A stretch of 64,000 nt of DNA from Ceratodon purpureus (GCA_014871385.1 CM026433.1:5901585-5965584); one strand, 5' to 3'; numbered from the stretch's first letter, positions 1 through 12,062 are shown. The notes: generated from the letters alone by a model not told the origin. Made by a program: numbers and translations.

Positions 1-1727
1 ACATGTATGAGACTGTGAACAAGTGATATCCACTTAAACACATATAATATACTTCCTATTTCAAATGAAAGTGGCGCAACAGTCATAAGAAAAAGTCTAG
101 TTCAGCTGACTCGTTCAAGTCTTTACTTTTAAAGAAAATGTAAAAGGAACCCTATATGGATAACGCAAAAAAGAGCTAGGTCATACTACACACGTGTAGT
201 AACAAAGCGATGTAAAGCAAAAATTTACCACCCACTAAAAATTAGATTACTATAGACTCACAGTTAAAATACATAGTAAAAACGGGAAAACCGACCGAGT
301 ACTGCTAGCGCACTCATGTCGGAGTAAGTTATTTACCATCAGGCGATGCACCGGCTCCTAGGAGCACTTCAACAACATTAACCATAGTCCGATAGCTCTC
401 ATTGACTGAGCCTTTTCACCAAAATATACAACAAAGCTTCCATTTACAATGCATTATGCAAGCCACATGAATGAGTAAAAATAATTAACAAGATTGTTGT
501 AGTAGACAGCTTAAATATTTGCGTCATAGTTGTCCTTAGATTATAGAAAATTAATGTTGTTGAAATTTAGAAACAATCTCCTCTGGAAAGTTTCTAGACA
601 AAAACGACACACTTCACTGTTTTTTATTTTATTTTTACTGTTTTTGCATTATGGATCTTGAGGGTATTGAGGCATTGTGTCAAAAAAGATAGTGGTTAAA
701 GAAGACAAGAGTCGAAATCCATGTGTCAAAGTAAAGATTGATGTCCATCTTGTAGGTGAAAAGTATAAAAATCTATGATATTTCTTGTTCCAAACTTTTT
801 ACAAAACACATAATATTAATTTTTGGGACAATGCTTGAAATGGCGAGAGAACTATGTTGTTTTGTGTAGTGAACATTCTGTACTAAAACAAGTTTTTTTT
901 TTGAAAAACCTCAACAACAAACACAAGAGGTATTTATTAAAAAAATCTCAATAGCAACACATTTATTTAGCATGGCTGCTCGAGTTGCCAACAGAACACA
1001 AAATTCCTCATTAGGTACCATACCTATTCCTTAACAAATTGTATGGGGAAAAAATTATAAAAAATAGGAAAAAAAAATAGTATTTTATCCTTTCAAAATC
1101 ATTCTTGGAAATGGTTCACAAAAAGTTTTAGAATATATTGATGTAAATTGAAAAGACAGATACATGTCCAAACTATATAAAAGCCCGACCTTACCAGTCT
1201 TTCCTTTATCAGTTAATCTATTTTTTCTTGTCATCATACGAGTAAATGAAAAAAAATGGTCTAATAAATTTTAATTGTTTGGAATGTTTTCTAAATATTT
1301 AGATCCAATTAAGTTTTCATTTTCCAACAATTAGACAGACAAAAATGAAACGAGAATAGCATTTCCCCTACAAAAGAAAACTTATAAAGTTTGCCAGAAG
1401 ACTGATTTGCAATTTGAAGAACTAACAATATTTTTAGTACATTCAGGAAATTGGAATCAGGCAACAAAGAAAATTACAGAAATCCTATATGTGAAATTGT
1501 GAAGGGGTAAGGTCTGGACACATTGAGTGTGAATTCAAAATTTGAGTTAAATGCTTAACCACTGCTGTTCTGAATGGGTATATCACTGAATGGGTATAAC
1601 CACTGAATGTTCTGAATGTTCTGAACTCGGTAACATAATGCTTTGCACACGGACATCAATACCGTAGTGGGAGAGGGAACGGTACTGTACAACATATTGA
1701 GTTCGTCGGAAACCCTGTAAGAACGAC
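1..1727. other. AT-rich gene-free stretch
   Basis: No coding sequence, RNA gene or clear repeat is recognisable. The stretch is AT-rich with many homopolymer runs, and the open frames near 1555-1831 are short and without family resemblance. It is probably intergenic DNA or decayed transposon sequence. Confidence 0.5.
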
Positions 1728-2045
1728 ATAAGGTAGTGGCCCCGAAAACCAATCAGTACCAAAAACCAATCAGTAGGGGTAATCACCTGAAAGTTAGATT
1801 CTAGCTTCCAACTCCAAAATTTAATGTACAAGGGAGCTAGATATTAGGGGTGATTGGTTTTGGGAACGCCTATGATTTTACATTCAAAATTTCATAACTA
1901 ATTCAAAAAGAGTTCAAAAATTATGATTCCATCATCACCAGCCTCCCACAAACTTTGCAGATGCCTTGAAAAATATACACTTCACCACTCCACAATATAC
2001 TTGCCAAATCTGAAATTTGATTGGTTTTCAGTACCACTACCTTAG
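1728..2045. mobile_element. MITE-like element, CTAAGGT-end family, copy 1
   Basis: The left end (from 1728) reads TAAGGTAGTGG followed by GAAAACCAATCA. The right end (to 2045) is its reverse complement with a few mismatches, giving inverted repeats of about 27 bp around some 260 bp. There is no coding capacity. No convincing target-site duplication is visible. Related ends occur at 3001-4383 and 33522-34179, so this looks like a short non-autonomous DNA transposon of unassigned superfamily. Confidence 0.6.
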
Positions 2046-2084
2046 AGCTGAGAACCGCCGATGGGGAACAAGATCCTCTCCTCA

Positions 2085-2212
2085 AAACGTTGCTTTGGGC
2101 TTAAAAACGTTGCTTCTGTTCATAGTTCCTGGTGCTGGAACCCTGAGAACCGAATGCAAGGGATAGCGTTGCTTCCCCGGGTAAACATTGCTTTTAAACG
2201 TTGCTTCGCGGG
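2085..2212. repeat. Scattered AACGTTGCTT-like repeats
   Basis: The motif AACGTTGCTT, or a close variant, recurs about five times within 130 bp, separated by unrelated sequence. The 60-codon open frame across it resembles nothing known and is probably chance. Function unknown. Confidence 0.4.
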
Positions 2213-2244
2213 GGAGTTTCTAGTAGTGATAAGTGATATGTAGG

Positions 2245-2447
2245 CCTACTTAAAACCGATTACCATGACTCCAAAACTTGATCATTGTACTATTACTAGA
2301 ATATTCCCATATGATTTCCTTTCCACCAATCATGCTTCATATTTTCTTCTAGATTTTCCAAGATTTTAAATTTGAAAACCAGTCGGAAATGTAGAAGTCT
2401 ATTGATTAATTATGGGTACCCGGTCGGCTATGGGTACCTCGGCCTTA
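2245..2447 (-). mobile_element. Truncated second copy of the 33.5-kb element
   Basis: About 200 bp here match the reverse complement of 33522-33715. Shared blocks include the region around CCAAAACTTGATCA, the block CATATGATT followed by ACCAATCATGCTT, and the end block TTATGGGT, CCCGGTCGG and CCTTAA/CCTTAG. Only one end of the element is present. The divergence suggests an old insertion. Confidence 0.6.
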
Positions 2448-2999
2448 AGTGTATGGTACTAATGGAAAACATGATTGTTGCAACCAATCACTTGTGAACT
2501 ACCTTTTTCTTATGCAGTTGTGCTTCATACTACTTGCATTACCGAAGTTGGAGAAGCAGAGAAAATATGAAATATTTCTTCAATAAATCATTGAGCTTTA
2601 AAATCATGAATAAGATTATCAATTAAGTACAGGTAATCAATCATTAAAATAATATACTGCAATTTGACATTTTTAGTAATCCCAATTGTCTTAACTTGAA
2701 CAAATCTGATTTCAATGACAGCAACGCCGACCACAAACAGTCATGATATATTTTATTGCTGAAATGTACATTGAACTGTATTTAGTAGGAACGGTTAACA
2801 GACAACGAGTACATGATGAAGCCACTGATTCAGAGGCTGTGAAACATTTTACAGATAAGTTATACATCTCTCACAGGTAGATCATAACTGGGAAATGATC
2901 CATGCTTTGCCGAGTCTTTAATATACTCCTAATACTTTACACATGAAAAGGGGCATGAAATGAATATGCTGAACTAGCGATGTAAAGCAATCGCATGAC
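2448..2999. other. Gene-free AT-rich stretch
   Basis: Nothing recognisable: no long open frame, no inverted repeat and no tRNA-like promoter boxes. Confidence 0.4.
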
Positions 3000-3000
3000 A

Positions 3001-4383
3001 TAAGGTTGAAGTACCCATAACCACCAACTTAAGGGTTTTCGCCTATTTTGGAAAGGGATATTTTTAGGGGGCAATTTTCGTGCATTGGAAGATAGTTTTT
3101 CCATAGAATGTGCAACTTTGCACAATTTAAGTCCTTATTGATTAATAGATACAAATTTTCAAAGTGAAAAGTAGTTGAAATCTCATTAGCAACTTGGAAG
3201 CCATAGAGTTTACAAAAACCAAAACTTTTCATTCTGAAGTCCATTTTGTATTGATATGTTAAACCACCAGAACATGGCCTCCAAAGCAGTAATGAGTCAT
3301 CGAATAATTGCACAAGGTCAATAACAACAAGCATAACACTGTGCATTGAAAGCCATCAGCTGCAGTTTGTGTAAAAATGACCCCTTATTTAGTTGAAATT
3401 GTCCCATAAGGGTGTGAGCACGGTAAAGTGGACCAGTAAGTGCAATGTGTGATCACTAGAAAGTGAATATGAAGTGTGCTGTTTTTCAAAGCTCAAATCT
3501 GATTATGAGCATTTTGGTGTAGATTTTGAGCATTTTAGTCACTTTCTAAGGTGTCATAAGGTATCTTACATGCATCTTTGTTAAAAGAACATGTTCAATC
3601 GAAACTTGATTTGACCACTAGTTCTAAATCATGAAAATAAAATTTTCCAAAGTTTTGATTTCTTCATCTGGTGGCCTCTATTGTCTTTAGAGGATGTTTT
3701 TTTCAATTTGAAAAACAATGTTCGGTGAAGAAAAACTCACTAAAAGTACCGCGGAAGTGACCCTCTTGAAAACCATCCTTGCGACACTTTTGGAACCCTA
3801 AACCAATTAATGAGTATATGAATTGACTATTTTAGAACACCTCTTAAACATACAGAGGGCCCCCCTTCATCAAAAGTGATTTTAAGATAGTTTTTGATTC
3901 TTTTCTAGCCACTTTTTCAAATGGTCACATTCACTTTGCTTGGATTTAAAGCCCTCATACAATAACTTAAAAGTGTCTAATTTGCATGAAACTTTTCCAA
4001 GTTGTACAAAAACAAGTTGAGAATCTATATTAGCAAAACAAATTGAATTCAATAACATTTTTCCATCACTTTTGCACACTTTTAGCAAAAGGGCTGAAAC
4101 TCACAAATAGTTAAGCACTTTTTTGGTACACTTTACCATGCTTACACTCATAGCCTGTAATCAATGTGAGGGTGCTACATCAACAACCACCCGCAGCCTT
4201 CCACAATCCACTTTTGCACGACCTTAAACTGCTCTAGAATGAAGGTTATTTTCAGAATTACAAACAAAATTAGCGCTGCCAAGTACTACTTTGTGGTGGT
4301 GTCAGGTCCAACTAGTATTGGTTACAGGTCGACTCTACTGGGCGCTTATCTGGTCTGTGGTGGTAATGGGTACTTCAACCTTA
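3001..4383. mobile_element. Non-autonomous DNA transposon, CTAAGGT-end family (outer element)
   Basis: The left terminus TAAGGTTGAAGTACCCAT (3001) continues into ACCACCA. The right terminus at 4383 is the reverse complement with one mismatch in about 25 bp. The element spans about 1.38 kb. The short open frames inside (3029-3346 and 3882-4088, minus) resemble no transposase. Its middle holds a second inverted-repeat element, so much of the length is insertion. The flanking bases show no clear target-site duplication, which leaves the superfamily open. Confidence 0.65.
3411..4150. mobile_element. Nested inverted-repeat element inside 3001-4383
   Basis: The left end near 3411 reads GTGAGCACGGTAAAGTGGACC-like. 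The right end near 4150 gives GTAAGCATGGTAAAGTGTACC when reverse-complemented, so imperfect inverted repeats of about 23 bp flank some 690 bp. It has no protein-coding capacity that I recognise. It lies wholly within the outer element and so is probably the later insertion. Confidence 0.5.
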
Positions 4384-4384
4384 G

Positions 4385-4935
4385 TACCAGTGAACAGGAA
4401 GCATTTGGTTAGATCAGTATTCATCCTTGCTCTTGAGAAATTATTCTGAGATGAAGCTTGTTTGGTCAGGGTCGAAGCCTGGCCATTTTCTCCAGTTCAT
4501 TTCCTAGCTTTTCTATCCCTTTTGGTAGTTTTCAAACCAAGTCAATCACCTCAATTTAACAAAGAAGTATTAAGTTTTTCTTTTGGCATCCAAACAACAG
4601 AAGGGCACATATGGTTCACATCAAATCAAAAAACCATAATAAACAAAGTGCCACAAACAATATATGTCAATAGCAGATTTGTTCATCCTCGAATGAATTT
4701 TTCTTTTTGGGAAAAATAAGGTTCGTCTCCCAAAATTTTGATTTTTTAGTTTTAGCTTTTTTAATAAAAAAAACAAAAAATAGAATTAGATGGATTAAAA
4801 ATAGACAAATATACATACAATATATGTTCATATTTTTGTCTTTCCATCTTAAAAATTTCCAATTTTTTTATTTTATTTTTTAGAATTATTTATGAACAAA
4901 CCTGCTATTGAAAATTTGAATGTATGGTAACAAAA
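4385..4935. other. Gene-free stretch
   Basis: One open frame of 85 codons (4462-4719, plus) lacks family resemblance, begins without a conventional ATG and ends in AT-rich sequence. I see no gene here. Confidence 0.4.
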
Positions 4936-4938
4936 TAT

Positions 4939-5069
4939 CACTAGTAGAAATATGATCCTTAATGACTTGTCCTCAATGACTTTTATGGTCCAAAATGACT
5001 CAAATTGAGACATTGTGGACCATTTAAGTCATTATGGACGAGTCATTAAGGACCATATTTCTACTAGTA
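4939..5069. mobile_element. CACTA-type MITE with TAT target-site duplication
   Basis: The element starts CACTAGTAGAAATATG and ends with its reverse complement CATATTTCTACTAGT, the last base having changed from G to A. The arms pair over about 40 bp, so the 131-bp element is almost a full palindrome. The 3-bp direct repeat TAT flanks it at 4936-4938 and 5070-5072. CACTA ends plus a 3-bp duplication are diagnostic of the CACTA/EnSpm superfamily. It is non-coding and non-autonomous. Confidence 0.85.
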
Positions 5070-5072
5070 TAT

Positions 5073-6100
5073 AGACAAAATTCACCGAACTAGGACCTTC
5101 AACATTGAAGTTTATTGAGGTCTGTTAGGAAGATGGATTGAATTGGTTGATATAGATGTTAGCAAGAAAGAAGTTGTGAGCAAATGAATAATAGAAAGGC
5201 GGCTTACATTGAGAGAGAAGGATAGGAAACTCTTTGGAAAATTAGGAATAAGACCTCATCCATGTCCAAACAAAAACTATTCATACCTTTGAGATAGCCT
5301 ATAAAGTCTGAAGACACGAATCCATGATCATAGGACCATCTTAGAAGTTAGGACCACTTCACACTATAACCAACTTAAATAACAAAGTTAAGAGGTTGTC
5401 TATTGGGTTACTAGCCGTGCATGAAAGCTAAAGTCTAAAGTTTTTGGCTGGAAAAGTAAATTAAAATATTTAAAGGTCTTTTCATGAATTGAATATTTGA
5501 AAATTCATGAAAAATTGAAGAGAAATTAAAAAATATTAAAAAGTAAAAGGTACACACTAATAGAGAACATATGGATATCATTTTAACCTAGTGCCGATAA
5601 GTGTCAACAGTTAATCAATAAAATATGGTGCAAGGATTGTGGAGCATGACCAATCCTTCTAAGTTCATTGTAACATACTTCAATAAAATCTCTAAAACAA
5701 ACACTGAAGTTTACTGCTCCTCAGAGTCCATTAATTAATGATCGTCTTCTATAGAAGATGTACATCAAATTGAATGTAAGAAACGGCATTTAGAAATTAC
5801 TGGAACATAATGTGCCAGAACCCAACTAGCGAACTAATTAGTCTAAATCCGCAGGAGCCTTTATTTGATCAGCTAATCCATACACCAAGGCACTAATCCA
5901 TACACTTAAGCCCACTGTACTACACTAGTCCAACTACTATACCATGTACGTGACGAATTAGAAGCCTTGAACATCTAAATTCAAAATGCTGACTTATATA
6001 TCATGATTTAGTAAGCATGCGTCTGTAATTCTAGTGACATATCCAGGCATGCTCCGAGACCATGTAGCTGTATTTCAAATTGATCTACAAGTTTCGATTG
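5073..6100. other. Gene-free stretch
   Basis: AT-rich sequence without recognisable genes or terminal repeats. Confidence 0.4.
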
Positions 6101-6141
6101 CATCTGAATGCAAAAAATGTGATCAACCAGATTGGAAAGTA

Positions 6142-6705
6142 CTAGAACCACTTCCGTCCGCAGAAGGCACAGGGTATCTCTTTGCAGACATGAGGTGGAT
6201 CAGGATGCGAGATGGGAGCAGCGTCCACAATTGCTGCGAGAATTGCCGACTCCAGTAAGTAGACGACGCACTGAATCTGAAGAGCCGAGTTGCAGGACTT
6301 CTCATGAAAATATGTAACTGCAGATACATAAGCTGCAAGTGAAGACTCACTTGGAGGCTGTGGAGGGGAAGGAGGCTGTGGAGGAGAATCAGGCTGTGGA
6401 GGGGAATCGGGCTTCTTGGGATTGCACCTGGGGCAGTCTTTCCCAATGCAATGATGATCACCCGGTGTTGGCGGCGTTGGATCTGGATGAGAGATTGGTG
6501 CACCCAGCTTCCAACTCAGAGTCGAACATCCAAGGTGGCAAGTATGAGGTGCAGCTGGGGCAACGTCTGGGTTGCCGAAAACATGCGGGAGATGCAACAG
6601 TTGCAACATCGTGATATGTGGATCCTTGATGATCGCTACAGAGATACTCGACGGCCCTTGCCAAGGGAAGCGAACGTTAAGGCTGAGAATACTCGAACAG
6701 ATCAC
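6142..6705 (-). CDS. Possible proline-rich, cysteine-containing protein (partial or decayed)
   Basis: A minus-strand open frame of 187 codons carries a Pro-rich tract built on repeats of SPPQP, flanked by Cys-containing stretches (HCIGKDCPRC and, near the end, CKEIPCAFCG). The phrase APISHPDP occurs twice, suggesting internal duplication of an exon. The Pro tract reflects an imperfect GGAGGCTGTGGAGG-type DNA repeat at about 6350-6420. No signal peptide, conserved domain or clear splice structure fixes the gene model, and the opposite strand is open too. It could be part of a secreted protein or only a low-complexity open frame. Confidence 0.25.
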   Translation of the reverse strand: MICSSILSLNVRFPWQGPSSISVAIIKDPHITMLQLLHLPHVFGNPDVAPAAPHTCHLGCSTLSWKLGAPISHPDPTPPTPGDHHCIGKDCPRCNPKKPDSPPQPDSPPQPPSPPQPPSESSLAAYVSAVTYFHEKSCNSALQIQCVVYLLESAILAAIVDAAPISHPDPPHVCKEIPCAFCGRKWF

Positions 6706-6849
6706 GCTTTAGAGCTGAATTATGACTCAGAGTCCCAGCTACATGAGACCAGTCGAAACAGTGGAGATGAAGCTCTGAGTTTAAGATTGCTGCAGTCCAA
6801 GTTATATACGGGACTTGGCTCTTATATTAATTAATAGTTCAAGGTTACC

Positions 6850-9200
6850 AGTACTTGAAAATCAGCTCACCCTGCAAGAACACAATTCCGAATTGTTTTC
6901 CCACATTGCCAGACCTTCACACAGAGGTCGAGACATCTTTTGGAATACCTTACGTTCTTTTTTCAACAATAAAGTTGGATTAATCATAATGTTGTCAAAT
7001 GTGAAGCTAAATTCACAAAAGAGAGCACAACATGGGCTATACCAGTCTACAGATGGGCTATACTTGTCGCAGACTAATAGCCGTAGTCCTGAAAGAAGTA
7101 TCAAATATGCAGTGAAAGTCAAGGCCAGATACTGCCAAATGGTCATCACCATATATATATGAATCAGGTATTATGGGTCAAGCGGCGTTGATCCTAATGT
7201 GAACGTTCCAGCTACAAGGTTTTAAGACTTCGAAAATCCTTTAAAAGTGATTTTAGTTCATATATAATTTTGTCATTAGTCTTTCTTCAAACCAGACCTA
7301 CAACCACACTTTTCCACCTCTTCAAAAACCAGTGTTTCCCCTCCTGTCACCTTCAGACACCAGACCAAAAAAAGTTACAATCACAATTCATCAAAACGTC
7401 TGGTTCAGATGGTGGTTGTCAAAAAGTTGACCGTAAATATATATATTCAACACCAATTATAGGATTCAATCCGCATAGTGACCAAACAATTTCATCCAGA
7501 CTATGCTTGTTGACCTGGAGGATATGTATCACCTATCCTTATGTTTTTAATGTACCACAGGCCACTTCAGTTAATCTTAAGTAAAAAATACTAAGGTGCG
7601 TGCTTCCACTTTGAGAAACACCTGAATCTTTGGAGCGATAATTATCATCATTGTCGAGGAATTTTTCCAGCTCCTTTCCAATAGGTTTGAAAAACACGTC
7701 TGACCTTTGCAATTGGCGTCTCGACCCCACTTGTTACAAAAAATCCCCAGACGATGTAAGGGGAAGATTGTAGTAAAGGACCAGCATACAGACTCACGTG
7801 TTCATATCGTTGAGTCAATGACCGCCGGTAACCTCTACCGACACACTGCTCAAATTTCCTCGGCAACCCATCTTCCGTGGCATCTGGCACCGGAAGATTT
7901 ATAGATCAGGGGACTAGAACAGCAAGATGATCTGCAACACCACTCTCTAGAGATTGCTGCAACACCACTCTCTCGAGATTGCTGCAACACCAACGTGACC
8001 CTTAATCAAAGAAAGCATGAAAGAACTCCAACACCGTGTCGACATCATACATAGCAAAGTTTAACCGGGCCCCCAGCAAACCATGTAACCATGCAATCGT
8101 GAAGAAAATTAGTGCCATGGCAGTGGAGAACTGGATATTTTGCGTGTCTCATTTGTCTTCGATTCGTCGCAATTGCAACAGCTCAGTTCCCTACACCCTC
8201 TTGCCTGGCAAAGTGCACCTTTCCCTTCGACAGTACAGTGAAACCACTTCGAAGAGCGTGTTAGTTTTATTTTTTTCTAATTTTTATCCAAATAGTCGGT
8301 AACTAAGTCAAGGTTGAATCTCGGAGGCAGGTAAAGTCACTGGTTGTATTTTAAAAAAGGTTTTTGGTGGTATGTCGAAGCAAACTTGGTAATTGTTGTT
8401 AAAAATGTGAATCCTCACTACTTGTCCGATCATTTGAGTTTTAACAACCCTTTTTTTCCATGACTAAGATCAAGCTAGAATTGGGTAATTTACTTCTAGA
8501 AGAATACTATCTCTTCTGGTGATTATTACTTCATTTTCATTCAAGGGTTGCGCTTGAATGTTTTCATCTGAATATAATGGTTGCATTTTTTGTGGCGTCA
8601 TTTAATTAATTCGAAGGAATAATGTATTCTATACTTATTAACAATATCAGTATTTGACCCGTGTTATTGAACAGTTAAATCTCATTGCATTGGTAGATTT
8701 TTTTGTCAAGGGAACTACCAGATCCGTGTTCACACCCGAATCTTAGCTAATAGAATCTTGCAACTAGAAGTCAGGAGGGAGTTTCTCACTAGCATCTGTG
8801 GCCTCACCAGACTTCTTCTGCGGCTAAGAACCTCCTTTACTTGAGAGAATAATATGTTTGTTAATCGGATTGATTCGAGAATCCGAGGTTTTGTCCGCAA
8901 GGACCTAGTCTTTCAAGTAAAGAATTTCGTCACACCATCAGAACTCCACGTTAGAGACTCAGTTCAATATTAAGTAATAAACGATGGACACAAAATATGA
9001 GTATGGGTCCACCTGAGCAACAGATTTAAGTGTCACTTGTCACGAAGGTTTGCATGGCTTATGCTCGGTATGAAGGGAATGCAAACCTACGGAATTTGCT
9101 CATTCCTGAGCAAGTTTGGTTTGGACTCTTACCCGAGCTTGACGACATAATTTACGGACTTCAACTTGTCTAATTTGGAAAATCAAAGCTATAGCTACAA
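6850..9200. other. Stretch without an identifiable gene
   Basis: Several open frames of 60-115 codons lie here on both strands (for example 6815-7162 plus and 7648-7890 minus). None resembles a known family, and no chain of exons with matching splice phases could be built. The tandem repeat at 7931-7998 is listed separately. Confidence 0.35.
7931..7998. repeat. Short tandem repeat, about 26-bp unit
   Basis: A unit containing CTGCAACACCACTCTCT then GAGATTG is repeated two and a half times. Function unknown. Confidence 0.7.
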
Positions 9201-9212
9201 TCTCATATCACG

Positions 9213-9220
9213 TATAAAAA
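9213..9220 (+). promoter_or_regulatory. Probable TATA box of the metallothionein-like gene
   Basis: TATAAAAA lies about 130 bp before the ATG at 9351. A transcription start some 30 bp downstream would give a leader of about 100 nt. The spacing fits plant class II promoters. Confidence 0.5.
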
Positions 9221-9350
9221 GAAGCAAGACGAGCATCATTTCCACACAATTGTAGTTTCTCTCTTGCTTTCACAAATATCGGTTACATTCAGCTAGCTTC
9301 TTTAATTCTTCATTGCAAGTAATTTCCTTGCTAAGAGCAGGCTTGGTCCG

Positions 9351-9617
9351 ATGGAAGGCCCTGCATTCTTTTCTGGCCTTGTGCAACACAGAAGCGGGCG
9401 TGAGCGTTGCCAAGACCATGACCAATGCTCCTGCTCAAATTGCAACATTGACACTCTCTTTGGTTCCCTGATGACGACAGAGGATTCTTCATTGAAGATG
9501 GTTGAGCCTGAAAAGTTTTCTCACTCTGAAGGGCCGAGTTTTGCATACTTTCCAGATCCTTCAAACGGATGTGGATGCGATAAATGGCATTGCGATAAAT
9601 GCCGCCCCCGATATTGA
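9351..9617 (+). CDS. Metallothionein-like small cysteine-rich protein
   Basis: This is a single-exon frame of 88 residues. Its eight cysteines fall in two clusters: Cys20, 26, 28 and 31 (core CSCSNC) and Cys74, 76, 81 and 84 (CGCDKWHCDKC). A spacer of about 42 residues without cysteine separates them. Two Cys-rich ends joined by a Cys-free linker is the layout of plant metallothioneins, which bind Zn, Cu or Cd through thiolates in the cytosol. Histidines near both clusters could add ligands. The leader has a TATA box and the gene stands alone. Against the call: the N-terminal 19 residues carry no cysteine, and eight cysteines is few for a plant metallothionein. A small zinc-binding protein is the alternative. 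Confidence 0.5.
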   Translation: MEGPAFFSGLVQHRSGRERCQDHDQCSCSNCNIDTLFGSLMTTEDSSLKMVEPEKFSHSEGPSFAYFPDPSNGCGCDKWHCDKCRPRY

Positions 9618-9649
9618 ATGATTCGCAGAAGTAAAAATCCAAGCTCAAC

Positions 9650-12000
9650 CGTTACGATCGACCCGAGAATTTGCATTTATTTGGGATGGGGTGTACCCCA
9701 TTCATTTGATGGACCAGAGATTTACACACGGCTCATTTTGTAATCAGCTACTTCTTTGACATATTTTAATTTTGATTAGAGAAGTGTAATTTGATATAGA
9801 TAAAAAGTGTTAGAATGTGGGGTCGCTTGTGTAGATCCTGCGTATAGAAATATGAGTGTGATTATACTTGTGAGTGTATTTATACAAATATAACTATATC
9901 TTGAACGCTAGTACTAGAAGCGATTCGACCTATTGATGCTGTAAGACTGGGCTTCTACTTAAATATTATGTCATCTAAATAAAGGAGTAAAGACCTCTTA
10001 GGACTAGGTGAGCTCCTAAGAGTCTAAAGATTGATGAGTTCAATGTATCTTGTGATACAGAACAATTTGATCTTCGGTTTGTATACTCCAATTTGAGATG
10101 AAAAAAAATTCCAGAAACATCGGGACTGAATTGATGCTCACTATTTTGTTTGATTAGTTTTTGCGCTCCCTCAGATCGATTTCATCCTAGACCGTCAAAG
10201 TCTCACTCGACCCGGGACCTTATTAATAGTCATTAGCTCGAAGAGGGAAGCCTTACCATTTGTTCAGTTTCTTCTACAGATGGACGTTTTGGGTCCAGCG
10301 TTTCCCTTCCAGAAGTTGATGCAGCTAGTGTTAAGAATATTCCAAAATAATCTGGACTGTGCTTCTAGCTTTAGGAACATCTTATGATATGAACAATCTT
10401 CCAAATTACATTCCGTAGTAGCGGCTATAGCTTCAAGATCGTTATTGAAACCGTCATGGTTGAGAAATTCAACCACAAGTGAAACGCCGCATTTTAGTAT
10501 ACCATATATTTTGGAACAGACTGCACGGCATACTATGTGTGTCGTTGGATCATTATCACAGGAAATACTGGCACTAGACTACACATGTCACCAAAGACGT
10601 TTAAACTAGAACTCATTTCAAACCAGCTCTTGGGAAGTGATGCTCATTGAAACCGTCACGACTCAATCATCCAGTGCTGTGGATGACGTATCCAATCCAA
10701 AATTTCTTTTGCGTGAGTGAATGAATAATTTTTTCGGCTACACACATTAACCTCTGAATCCAAAATTCTCTTACCGACAGTTATGGTCGAGCCCACATTG
10801 CCCGTCGGTGGATTGTCTGCAACCGCTCCTGCATCTCCTCTGGCGGTGCAAGCTTCTTTGGAAAATTCCTGGAGACTGAAAGTTAGTAGAACTGAAACTT
10901 CTGCTACAGTGACCGATCTTGATATCCTTTAGGGCTCTGTCGCTAACCGTAGCACAGACAAGGGCAAAGATTGATGAACGTACGAAAACGTCAATCGAGT
11001 TATACGGGGCTACCAGCCGGTTCTCCCCGTGCATTGACACCAAGTTAAGTCAGAACTGGCATTAAGTCATGATAGTAGTTGACTCATGTGAAGCCTGTGT
11101 CATTTCCAGCCAACTTGACCCCGAACTCTGCCAATGCCTTCAATCTAGAAGAAGGGCTTGCTTATGATTTAACAGACTTCACTCACAACTACAGGAATGC
11201 TGTCACCTGATCTACACTGCAACCTGACAATTCCTGCCAAACCTCAGGCAAATATTGTTCCTGATCATGGAATGCAACTTATGCGGCCTGCATTTCCACA
11301 CTAATGTGCCTGCCCATCATTTATGAAGCCCAGATGTACTCAAAATCACAGCCAAACCCGGAGTAATTCGGAGTAACTCGGAGTATTTCGGAGTACTTCA
11401 TCAGCTAATTATAACACCACTATGTTATCACATGCCAGCGGGATTTGAGTAATTCTCATGTCGACTCCCTGATTGCAGCCAGAAGATTATGCTGGTTCTT
11501 CTAAATAGCATAAATTTAATAGCAAATTTGCTACCATCTTAGGGCTGGAGGATATCTCTGAAATTTGAAGTAACTTACATATGTGCAGCAATTGAATGAT
11601 GAAGAGCTGAGTGCACCAGTTCAAGTCATGTATAATTATGCAACAGTTGATTGAAAGATGATCATAAACGTCGAAGCATGCACATGAATGGAAGGTCGAG
11701 AGATAAAATCATGGTGCTTCAATTTGTGGGAACTCACAGAAAGCTGGAATAACGGTGTAGAAGTTTAGAATCATGTGTATTCATGTCCATTGAAGATCAC
11801 ATAAAAAGGTCTACAAGGTCCATATATTCTCAGCTCACTGGATAATGGGAATCTCAACAGTCCAGTCTCTATGAATTTTGATAGCTCATCCGATGAATAA
11901 CGTAAGGATCAATATTTGAAGCACAGTAATCAGGTGATGACACCCAAGAATTAGAATATTGGGGATGAGCACAACTTGATCATACTCTCCAGGAAGCAAA
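9650..12000. other. Stretch without an identifiable gene
   Basis: Minus-strand frames at 10660-11040 show exon-like open stretches with possible GT-AG borders (one contains ARGDAGAVADNPPTG), but no family was recognised. A minus-strand frame at 10264-10476 is also unassigned. These could be further captured gene pieces or chance frames. Confidence 0.35.
11359..11399. repeat. Tandem 10-bp repeat (CGGAGTAATT type)
   Basis: Four consecutive copies of CGGAGTAATT or near variants. Simple tandem repeat with no known role. Confidence 0.75.
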
Positions 12001-12062
12001 TTATTGTGAAGGGTTACTAGAATTCAAAGTCCTAGACTAGTTTCGTTAACGATGAATCAGCA

